From: Parvibacillus sp035426385
GTDB taxonomy: Bacteria > Bacteroidota > Bacteroidia > Chitinophagales > Saprospiraceae
DNA: 64,000 nucleotides
Reading direction: 5' to 3'
Assembly: GCA_035426385.1 (NCBI GenBank)
Contig: DAOLZQ010000005.1
Coordinates: forward strand, 1-64,000
The notes beneath the pieces are model-generated. The model worked only from the letters and a program-made list of their open reading frames with translations. It searched no databases and was not told where the DNA came from. Within the stretch, counting starts at the first letter, position 1. Every line of letters starts with the position of its first letter. The position numbers and the translations under genes are program-made. Shown here one piece after another: positions 28,854 through 36,442 of this stretch.

Positions 28854-29963
28854 TTAATTATTTTGATTTCCAAAATTGATAGCTGACACTTCCTTTTGAA
28901 CGAATTGTAGAGTGTAAGCAAAGCCCTCAGTCGTTAAATATTTCATTTTTCCATTGAGCTGCCGGCTCATATTTTCTATCAGTAGCGAACCAAGTCCTTT
29001 TTTCTTAGAAATCACTTCTTCTCCATTGTCACGATAAGTCAGCATAAAATCTGATCCCAAATTATTCAACTTTATGTCGATTATCAAATGATCATCAGCC
29101 GGACGGGCATACTTTATGGAATTATTGAGCAGCTCAACGATAATAATACCTAGGGGCAAGGTGGTTTCTATATTGAGATTTATCTCTTTTTCTACCTCTA
29201 GCCTTATATCGACGGGTAAATCATTTTTCAAAATGTCTTTAAAATAGTTTGAGATATCTGTGAGGTATTGAAAAATGTTTATTACTGAAAACTCTCCCAC
29301 CCGATATAGCTGTTCATGAATCAGAGACATACTCTGAATCTTATTGGCCAGATCTTCCAGATCTTCTTTGAATTGCTTATTATCTGATGCATTACTTTTG
29401 ATAGCCATAAGGCTGATGACCAGTTGTAGATTATTCTTGACCCTATGGTGAACTTCTGAAAGTAATTTTTTCTGATGTATTAGCAAGGTTTCAAGTTCCT
29501 TGTTTTGAATCAGAATTACATTATTTTTCTTTAAAATAATATTATTTTTAGAAGTATTTTTTCTTAGAAACCACCAGAGCAACAAGGCTATAAGTGAGGC
29601 TGTAATTAGGCCGATTAATAGAAAATTTGATCTAGTTTTTAAGTCATTTTTTTGTTGTTTTTCTTTTAGCCTAGCTATGTCCACTTCGTATTTTAGCACT
29701 CTATCGCTGAGGCCTCTCATATTTGCAGAATCCTTATATATATTACTCAATATCAAAAGCCTAAGAGCTGAATCCGAATTGCCTATTTGTGAGAAATACT
29801 GTGATACTAAATCTAAATATCTCGCTCTCACTGAATATTTTTCCAGACTAGTAGATTGCTTTGAATAAATCAGCAATTTAGCGCTATCTAAATTGGCTTT
29901 CATCCGGTCATAATCAGCCTCTCTCTGATACAGAGTAGCGACATTGAGGTACTGTGATGCTGC
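28854..29963 (-). CDS. TPR-sensor histidine kinase, 5' end lost in assembly gap
   Basis: The frame stays open without a stop from 28854 up to the N run at 29964, so the ATG at 29903 is probably internal and the gene is incomplete. The visible part begins with helical TPR-like sequence (YLNVATLYQREADYDRM), then one membrane segment (FLLIGLITASLIALLLWWFL) and a HisKA_2-type phosphoacceptor region with the histidine in EVHHRVKNNLQ. The HATPase domain has an N box (IIVELLNNSIKYA) and G box (GLGSLLIENMS). Kinases of this group usually have several periplasmic TPRs and a signal peptide, so a few hundred residues may be missing. It is cotranscribed with the LytTR regulator. Confidence 0.88.
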   Translation of the reverse strand, partial: AASQYLNVATLYQREADYDRMKANLDSAKLLIYSKQSTSLEKYSVRARYLDLVSQYFSQIGNSDSALRLLILSNIYKDSANMRGLSDRVLKYEVDIARLKEKQQKNDLKTRSNFLLIGLITASLIALLLWWFLRKNTSKNNIILKKNNVILIQNKELETLLIHQKKLLSEVHHRVKNNLQLVISLMAIKSNASDNKQFKEDLEDLANKIQSMSLIHEQLYRVGEFSVINIFQYLTDISNYFKDILKNDLPVDIRLEVEKEINLNIETTLPLGIIIVELLNNSIKYARPADDHLIIDIKLNNLGSDFMLTYRDNGEEVISKKKGLGSLLIENMSRQLNGKMKYLTTEGFAYTLQFVQKEVSAINFGNQNN

Positions 29964-30063
29964 NNNNNNNNNNNNNNNNNNNNNNNNNNNNNNNNNNNNN
30001 NNNNNNNNNNNNNNNNNNNNNNNNNNNNNNNNNNNNNNNNNNNNNNNNNNNNNNNNNNNNNNN
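29964..30063. other. Assembly gap (100 N)
   Basis: Exactly 100 N, the usual placeholder for a scaffold gap of unknown size. It interrupts the sensor kinase gene. Confidence 0.98.
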
Positions 30064-30097
30064 CTTTATTATGAAAGTCACCTGTTTTATTCAGTTT

Positions 30098-30130
30098 GTT
30101 CTGAAATGTCACAAATATGTTCTAAAGTGA
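30098..30130 (-). promoter_or_regulatory. Second paired-repeat candidate LytTR operator
   Basis: Copies gttctgaaatgt (30098-30109) and gttctaaagtga (30119-30130) start 21 bp apart, like the pair at 27980-28012 and in the same orientation on the plus strand. The site could serve the kinase-regulator operon to the left (autoregulation) or the DUF4331 gene that starts at 30327 to the right. The matching orientation favours the former. Confidence 0.55.
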
Positions 30131-30237
30131 GCTATATGGGGAGTGATATTGATTATCATAAGTTTTCGGACTTCACTATAATCAAAGAGCTATTCTAAAG
30201 GGATATAGAATGGGTCGGAGGCGGTCAACTGTCGGTG

Positions 30238-30263
30238 AAGCAAGAGAAGATTTGCTTTTTTTT
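30238..30263 (+). terminator. Weak terminator-like hairpin
   Basis: A 6-bp stem (aagcaa/ttgctt, 8-base loop) runs into a stretch of T. It precedes the DUF4331 gene, so it could be an attenuator or chance. The remainder of 30064-30326 has no gene. Confidence 0.25.
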
Positions 30264-30326
30264 GCAATTCTCAAATCCAAATCATCTTTAGCGTCGTAAC
30301 TACTTCATAACTAAAAATATTTTAGA

Positions 30327-32084
30327 ATGAAAAAAAGTACTTACTCAGCTCATTTGGTTGGAAAGGCATGCTTGCTCGCAGTCATGTTTTTGTTTTCATC
30401 AAATTTGTTCGCCTCCAGTCACAGAGAGGCACCACTTATTTCTTCAGACCCTCAGGCAGATAATACAGATGTATATGCCTTCAGGAGTCCTGATGATCAG
30501 AACACAATTACAATTATAGCCAATTACATTCCTTTCGAATTGGCTGAAGGAGGACCGAATTATTATACATTCGGTAAGAACGTGCGCTACGAAATTCATA
30601 TCAAGAACACTACTGCCACTACAAAGGATGATATTACGTACCGATTTACTTTTAACAGTATCAATGAGGACCCAACCACTTTTTTTAATATCAGATTGGG
30701 TCTTCAGAATATCAAGACCACTTATACTTGTGAGAAGAGTACAGATGGCGGAGTTAATTTTGTAACCATCATCACTGATGGGGTAGTGCCACCGCCAAAT
30801 ATCGGTCCGAGATCTATTGAGAGTACTCCGGTAGGCTTGGGTGTATCAAGCTATGATGTGCTGGTTCAACAAGGTATCATGACAGCTACTTCGGGAGAAA
30901 AGGCTTTCTGCGGTCCTGCTGATGATCCATTCTTCGTAGATCTGGCAGGTGCATTTGATTTAGGTAATTTCAGACCTGAAGGTAATGACGTTAATGATAC
31001 AAAGGATGGTGTAGCTCGATTCAATGTCCATAGTATCGTGTTGAAGATTCCCATCAGCATGCTTCAAAAGGACGGAAAAAGTGTAGCTGCAGCAACTAGT
31101 ATCCTGGATGCTGATTTTGTCATTGGTGTGTGGGCTTCAGCCAGTCGCCAACAGATCAAAACCCTGAACATAGATGGCTCGGTTGTACTGAGTGGTGACT
31201 GGGTACAGGTATCCCGACTGGGAATGCCCTTGACAAATGAGGCAGTGATTCCATTGGAATCTAAGGACTTGTGGAATGCAGTGACGCCTGATAATGATCT
31301 ACAGTTTGCTAAATACTTTACCAATCCTGAGTTGGCATTGTACATGGATGACGCACAGTTTGGTAAAGCAGTGCCTGCTCTAAATGCGCTCCGAATTCAA
31401 AAAGCCTCCTTAGGTTCATTTGACTTTAGAAATGGACAGTCCGGACTTTACGCGTTGAAAGGAACCGCCGCTGTGGCTGGTACTGCTCTGGATGATGCCA
31501 TCTTCGGAACCATCTTATTGCCTGATGATCACAGTCCTCGAGCTGTGGATTTGCTTCCGATCTTTTATACTGGTGTACCGAATCTGGCTCCTTACCAACT
31601 CGCTACCGGTAAAGCAGGTAATCCACTTGCAGCAGGTAAGCCATTTATCAATAATTTTCTGCCTACCCTGGGAGATATGTTGAGGCTGAATATGGCAGTA
31701 CCGGTTACACCGAGAAATAGTGCTGATTTCAGTTCACTGGGTATAGTCAATGCAGCAGTACTTGGTCTTACTGATCCGAGATTCAATACCAATACAGATA
31801 TTCAATTTATACCGAATATGGATGGGTTTCCCAATGGCAGAAGACTGGAAGATGATGTGACAACAATCGAACTACAGGCTGTAGGTGGTATCGCCCTCGC
31901 AGCTATCGGACTATGGTATGATGATTATGCGCCAGGTGATCCTAGCCCTGTGACTCCTCGTCTGTTGAGTGCGCTGAAATTTACAGCCGGACCTACTAAA
32001 AATGATGTGGATTTCAAGCCCAATTTCCCCTACGTTCAGAACCCATGGAGAGGTTATGACTATGCGCTTAAGGATAGGTTTTAA
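30327..32084 (+). CDS. DUF4331 protein, copy 1
   Basis: This 585-residue exported protein of the DUF4331 family starts with a signal peptide (AVMFLFSSNLFA). The family's hallmark ASSHREAPLI follows directly at the mature N-terminus. The family has no assigned function; its members are extracytoplasmic and often lie near TonB receptors. It has no T9SS sorting domain, unlike the tandem paralogue that begins 91 bp downstream. Most of the C-terminal half (from FGTILLPDDHSPRAVDLLPI) is nearly identical in protein to that copy although the codons differ. It opens a five-gene plus-strand cluster ending with a TonB-dependent receptor. Confidence 0.9.
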   Translation: MKKSTYSAHLVGKACLLAVMFLFSSNLFASSHREAPLISSDPQADNTDVYAFRSPDDQNTITIIANYIPFELAEGGPNYYTFGKNVRYEIHIKNTTATTKDDITYRFTFNSINEDPTTFFNIRLGLQNIKTTYTCEKSTDGGVNFVTIITDGVVPPPNIGPRSIESTPVGLGVSSYDVLVQQGIMTATSGEKAFCGPADDPFFVDLAGAFDLGNFRPEGNDVNDTKDGVARFNVHSIVLKIPISMLQKDGKSVAAATSILDADFVIGVWASASRQQIKTLNIDGSVVLSGDWVQVSRLGMPLTNEAVIPLESKDLWNAVTPDNDLQFAKYFTNPELALYMDDAQFGKAVPALNALRIQKASLGSFDFRNGQSGLYALKGTAAVAGTALDDAIFGTILLPDDHSPRAVDLLPIFYTGVPNLAPYQLATGKAGNPLAAGKPFINNFLPTLGDMLRLNMAVPVTPRNSADFSSLGIVNAAVLGLTDPRFNTNTDIQFIPNMDGFPNGRRLEDDVTTIELQAVGGIALAAIGLWYDDYAPGDPSPVTPRLLSALKFTAGPTKNDVDFKPNFPYVQNPWRGYDYALKDRF

Positions 32085-32127
32085 TTATCACAATTCAATT
32101 AAGTAATCTATTTCTATACGATGTAGA

Positions 32128-32142
32128 GTCGAATTATTCGAC
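32128..32142. promoter_or_regulatory. Perfect inverted repeat between the DUF4331 genes
   Basis: gtcgaat-t-attcgac is a perfect 7-bp inverted repeat in the 91-bp spacer. It could be an operator or a small processing hairpin. There is no T-run, so it is not a terminator. Confidence 0.3.
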
Positions 32143-32175
32143 ACTGATCAAACAGAAATTATAAATAAATATTCA

Positions 32176-34200
32176 ATGAAAAAATTATTCTATACTTCAT
32201 TATTAGGCGTATTTATGAGCCTAATGGTGAGCAATTCTTTACTCGCTTCCTCTCACAGAGAAGCACCTTTAATCTCCTATGATGCGCTGGCCGACAATAC
32301 CGATGTCTATGCCTTTAGGAGCCCCTGCAACCCCAATTCGGTGGTACTTATTGCAAATTACATTCCCTTTGAACATCCGGCAGGCGGCCCAAACTGGGCT
32401 ACTTTCGGTGAGAATATCCGCTACGAAGTTCACGTGGATAATGATGCTTCAAAGTTGGGTGATGAAGTGACCTACAGATTCACTTTCACCAGTATCAATG
32501 AAGATCCCACTACATTTTTCAATATCAGACTGGGTAAGCAAAATTTAAAGACTACTTACACATGTGAGAAAAGTACTGACGGTGGAGTTACCTTTATTCC
32601 AATCATAATCAATGGTGTGGTTCCACCAAATAATATCGGTCCACGCTCTATTGACAATGAGACTGTAGGTCTAGGTCAGTCATATGAAAATTTGATGAAA
32701 GATGCTATTTCAACTGCGGTATCAGGTGAAAAAATATTCTGCGGACCTATAGATGATCCTTTCTTCGTAGATCTAGGTGGAGTTTTTGATGCAGGTGGAT
32801 TTAGATCAGAAGCTGAAGCCAGAGATGGTGTAGCTAAATTCAATTGCCATTCTATCATTATAGAAGTGCCTATTGAGAATCTACAGAAAAATGGTAAGAC
32901 AGTTGATCAGGCATCAAATATTCTCGATCCTGAATATGTGATCGGCGTATGGGCTTCGGCCAGTCGTCCTTCTATTACTGTACTAAGCAAAGAAGGCAAA
33001 GCACCGGAGACTTCCGGTATATGGGTCCAAGTCTCAAGACTAGGAATGCCATTGACTAACGAGGCAGTAATACCAATAGGTTCAAAGGACAAGTGGAACA
33101 ACATCACACCATATGGTGACGATGTTCAGTTTGCTCCATACTTTACCAATCCGGAACTTGCTTTGTATATGGATGATTCACAATTTGGTGGTGCAGTGCC
33201 CGGTCTTTCAGCACTGAGGATACAATCTAAATCACTAGGTGCATATGACTTCAGAAACGGTAAGCCCGGTTTATATCCCTTGAAAGGTAATCCTGCACTT
33301 GCCGGTACTGCGCTGGATGATGCTGCTTTCGGTACGATATTGTTGCCTGATGATCACAGCCCGCGTGCAGTTGACTTACTTCCGATATTTTATACCGGAG
33401 TACCAAACCTTGCTCCATACCAATTGGCTACAGGCAAAGGAGGAAATCCACTCGCAGCAGGCAAACCTTTTATCAACAACTTCCTGCCCTCGCTTGGTGA
33501 TATGTTGAGATTGAATATGGCTGTACCTGCTACACCCAGAAATAGTGCTGATTTCAGCTCCTTGGGTATCGTAAATGCAGCGGTACTGGGACTTACCGAT
33601 CCAAGATTCAATGCCAATACTGACATTCAGTTTATCCCCAATATGGATGGATTCCCCAATGGAAGAAGACTGGAAGATGATGTGACTACTATCGAGCTAC
33701 AAGCTGTATCAGGTGTGGCGCTGGCCGCTATAGGTCTGTGGTATGATGATTATGTACCAGGTGATCCCAATCCGGTCACTCCACAACTCATCAATGTACT
33801 GAGTTTCAATGCCGGCATTACGAAGAACGACAAACCATTCCAGACTTGCTTTCCTTATGTTGCTGCTCCCTGGAGAAGTTTCACGGGCGATAGCTATGAA
33901 GGTGATGTACTCGCCAATAAACAATTGGGTCTGAAGACACCTATGGCCATGATGACTGCGTCACCAAGTCCATTTAAATCTGACCTAAATATCAAATATA
34001 GATTGGTTCAGACAGGAGTAGTCAAAATCAGCCTAATGGATATCAATGGAAGAATTATTGAGACAATCAATGAAGGCTCTAAACCTTCCGGAGAATTCAC
34101 GTCGAAGTTTAGGCAAGGTCAGCTACCCTCAGGTACTTATTTTGCAAATATTCAAGTGAATGATAAAATAGTCCAAAGTGTGAAAGTGATTAAAATTTAA
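32176..34200 (+). CDS. DUF4331 protein with T9SS sorting domain, copy 2
   Basis: This 674-residue paralogue of the preceding gene has a signal peptide, the hallmark SSHREAPLIS and the full DUF4331 domain. It then adds about 80 residues that form a T9SS C-terminal sorting domain (ASPSPFKSDLNIKYRL, SGTYFANIQVNDKIVQSVKV). This copy should therefore be exported across the outer membrane and displayed or released by the SprA system, while copy 1 would stay in the periplasm (inference). A strong terminator at 34217-34254 follows, so later genes of the cluster depend on readthrough or their own promoter. Confidence 0.9.
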   Translation: MKKLFYTSLLGVFMSLMVSNSLLASSHREAPLISYDALADNTDVYAFRSPCNPNSVVLIANYIPFEHPAGGPNWATFGENIRYEVHVDNDASKLGDEVTYRFTFTSINEDPTTFFNIRLGKQNLKTTYTCEKSTDGGVTFIPIIINGVVPPNNIGPRSIDNETVGLGQSYENLMKDAISTAVSGEKIFCGPIDDPFFVDLGGVFDAGGFRSEAEARDGVAKFNCHSIIIEVPIENLQKNGKTVDQASNILDPEYVIGVWASASRPSITVLSKEGKAPETSGIWVQVSRLGMPLTNEAVIPIGSKDKWNNITPYGDDVQFAPYFTNPELALYMDDSQFGGAVPGLSALRIQSKSLGAYDFRNGKPGLYPLKGNPALAGTALDDAAFGTILLPDDHSPRAVDLLPIFYTGVPNLAPYQLATGKGGNPLAAGKPFINNFLPSLGDMLRLNMAVPATPRNSADFSSLGIVNAAVLGLTDPRFNANTDIQFIPNMDGFPNGRRLEDDVTTIELQAVSGVALAAIGLWYDDYVPGDPNPVTPQLINVLSFNAGITKNDKPFQTCFPYVAAPWRSFTGDSYEGDVLANKQLGLKTPMAMMTASPSPFKSDLNIKYRLVQTGVVKISLMDINGRIIETINEGSKPSGEFTSKFRQGQLPSGTYFANIQVNDKIVQSVKVIKI

Positions 34201-34216
34201 AATCAAAATTAATCCC

Positions 34217-34254
34217 GGGGGTCATTTATTGCCAATAGGTGACCCCCCTTTTTT
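34217..34254 (+). terminator. Intrinsic terminator after DUF4331 copy 2
   Basis: Stem gggggtca/tgaccccc with a 15-base loop, followed by six T. It lies between the stop at 34200 and the lipoprotein start at 34280. Confidence 0.8.
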
Positions 34255-34279
34255 ATATCAAAAAATAAAATTTAATACA

Positions 34280-35635
34280 ATGAAAAAAATACATTATATA
34301 ATCTCTATACTCATCTTGATGGGATTAGCTATGTTGTCATTTTCCTCCTGCACTCAGAGTAGAGGAGAAGGCACAAACATGGATATAAAAGTAAATGATG
34401 AGGTATCTATTGCGGCTCTCTTGCCTAGAAAGAATGAAAAGGAAGGAAAGGATGAGTATGATATGCTTCGAAAGAAATATGAAGAGTCATTAAATACTTT
34501 AAAGGAAAAAGGATTTGATGCTAAAGCTTACATCACACTGGCATCTATTTATATTACAGAGTGTAGAATCACCGGAAATGCGGATTATTATAATCGTGCT
34601 GCAGTGGAAATGCTGGATAGGGTAATCAATAATCCAGACTCTGATGTAAATAGTAAACTGGAATCTTTTAGTCTGAAATCTGCAGTTTATCTTAATATGC
34701 ACCAATTCGAAGCAGGTCGAAAAATGGCTCTTGAAGGATTGAAAATCAATCCCGGAAATGCGGGACTTTATGGTGCGCTCGTAGATGCCAATGTAGAACT
34801 CGGACACTACAAAGAAGCGGTAGAGTATTGTGACAAAATGCTTAGTATTCGTCCCGATCTACGTTCTTATTCGAGAGCGTCCTATCTCAGGCAGATCTAT
34901 GGTGACAATCAGGAAGCAATTGATGCCATGAAGTTGGCACTGGAAGCAGGAGTTCCCGGTAACGAAAATACAGAGTGGACGAGGATACATCTGGCGGACT
35001 TATATTTATATATCGGAAAGATCAAAGAAGCAACGGCCTTATATCAGCAGTCGCTTTCATTTCGTCCTGACTATCCACATGCTGAAATGGGGCTGGCTAA
35101 AGTAGAAAAATTACAAAAAAACTATCCGGCCGCTATTGAACATACCAGAAAGGCTATCTCATTGATGAGTGAGGCATCATTTGTGTCATTTCTTGGTGAA
35201 TTATATGAATTAAATGGTGAAAAGGATAAGGCTGATAAAATTTATTCTGATGTAATTAGATTATTAAATGAGGCTGCCAATAAGCCTGTCGTTGATCAGC
35301 TTAGTCACAATGCCGGAAGGGAATTTGCATTTGCATATATGAATGCAAAGAATTACGATAAGGCTCTTGAGTATGCGAAGAAGGATTATGAGATACGTCC
35401 TGAAAATATAGATGCGAATGATCTGCTTGCATGGGTATATTACCTCAAGGGTGATTATAAAAATGCGTTAATTCATTCGGACAAGGTGTTTATTACCAAT
35501 GTTAAGAGCGCAGATTTATATTATAAGGCTAGTCTGATAAATACTAAAGCAGGAAATGCCGCAAAGGCTGACCAGCTTATGAAAGAAGCAATGGCCATTT
35601 CAACCTATATCGACCCGCAACTTACGTTGCGATAA
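34280..35635 (+). CDS. TPR lipoprotein
   Basis: The ATG at 34280 gives a lipoprotein signal (ILMGLAMLSFSSC, cysteine near residue 25). An upstream in-frame ATG at 34229 would start inside the terminator hairpin and is rejected. The ~450-residue product is a row of tetratricopeptide repeats (AGLYGALVDANVELGHYKEA, AGREFAFAYMNAKNYDKALE), a protein-interaction scaffold anchored in the envelope. It sits between the DUF4331 pair and the HupE/TonB-receptor genes and probably works with them. A terminator follows at 35673. Confidence 0.87.
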   Translation: MKKIHYIISILILMGLAMLSFSSCTQSRGEGTNMDIKVNDEVSIAALLPRKNEKEGKDEYDMLRKKYEESLNTLKEKGFDAKAYITLASIYITECRITGNADYYNRAAVEMLDRVINNPDSDVNSKLESFSLKSAVYLNMHQFEAGRKMALEGLKINPGNAGLYGALVDANVELGHYKEAVEYCDKMLSIRPDLRSYSRASYLRQIYGDNQEAIDAMKLALEAGVPGNENTEWTRIHLADLYLYIGKIKEATALYQQSLSFRPDYPHAEMGLAKVEKLQKNYPAAIEHTRKAISLMSEASFVSFLGELYELNGEKDKADKIYSDVIRLLNEAANKPVVDQLSHNAGREFAFAYMNAKNYDKALEYAKKDYEIRPENIDANDLLAWVYYLKGDYKNALIHSDKVFITNVKSADLYYKASLINTKAGNAAKADQLMKEAMAISTYIDPQLTLR

Positions 35636-35672
35636 TCTGAAATTTTATTTTTTGATATTTTACACTTATTTT

Positions 35673-35704
35673 GAGGGGCTGTGCATTCAGCTCCTCTTTT
35701 TTTT
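35673..35704 (+). terminator. Intrinsic terminator after the TPR lipoprotein
   Basis: Stem gagg-g-gctg / cagc-t-cctc (one G-T pair), six-base loop, then a run of T. Confidence 0.7.
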
Positions 35705-35764
35705 GGAATAATTAAATCCATTTTTCCCATTGAATCGTAGATAGATTATAAGTGTAAAATTGAT

Positions 35765-36412
35765 ATGTTGAAGAGGAGTATACTAGGATTGCTATTTTTT
35801 GTCATCACCTTGACAGCCCAGGCACATACTATTGATTATGTGCTGGATGAAACCACAAATTCATTCTTTTTCTATATTTGGCAAGGAATACGCCACATTA
35901 TTCCCCTGGGATTGGATCACATTCTATTTATATTCTGTATATTCTTCCTGAGCACCTCTACTAAAAAAGTTATCCTCCAAGCATCTATGTTTACCCTGGC
36001 ACATAGCATTACTCTTGGATTAGTCATGTTTGATGTTATCCACCCACCTACCCATTGGGTCGAAGCATTGATCGCAATGTCGATCGTCTTTCTCGCCGCT
36101 GAGAATCTCTTTATTGATGTAGTAAAACCCAGTAGGATTATTTTAATTTTCTTATTTGGATTGGTACACGGGATGGGATTCGCTAGCGCACTGACTGCTC
36201 TTGATCTTCCTAAATCAGACTTCGTGAAGGCGTTAGTCGGATTTAATATGGGTGTAGAAATAGCTCAATTATCAATTATATTATTATTAACCTTAATTAT
36301 AAGGCTTTTTAAAACTCATCCTGCAGTTTATCGCCGTAGAGTAGTGATGCCTATGTCAATCTTAATTATCATCATTGCTTCGTACTGGACCATTGAACGT
36401 ATCTTTTTCTAA
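35765..36412 (+). CDS. HupE/UreJ-like membrane protein, copy 2
   Basis: This 215-residue protein has an N-terminal signal-like segment ending AQAHTIDYVL and then about six membrane helices. Conserved features are LGLDHILFIFC, FTLAHSITLGL, the acidic residue in LAAENLF, LVHGMGFASAL and FNMGVEIAQ. These histidines and acidic residues recur in HupE/UreJ-type proteins, where they are proposed to handle nickel or cobalt. It is 30 bp upstream of a TonB-dependent receptor, which suggests coupled outer- and inner-membrane transport. The paralogue at 4810-5403 lacks the leader. The substrate is not shown by sequence. Confidence 0.85.
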   Translation: MLKRSILGLLFFVITLTAQAHTIDYVLDETTNSFFFYIWQGIRHIIPLGLDHILFIFCIFFLSTSTKKVILQASMFTLAHSITLGLVMFDVIHPPTHWVEALIAMSIVFLAAENLFIDVVKPSRIILIFLFGLVHGMGFASALTALDLPKSDFVKALVGFNMGVEIAQLSIILLLTLIIRLFKTHPAVYRRRVVMPMSILIIIIASYWTIERIFF

Positions 36413-36442
36413 ATTGGACAACTATTTTATAAATAATTTATC

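Noticed and set aside
29900..30112. Minus-strand frame crossing the N run
   Set aside because: It depends on translating unknown bases and is in a different frame from the kinase.
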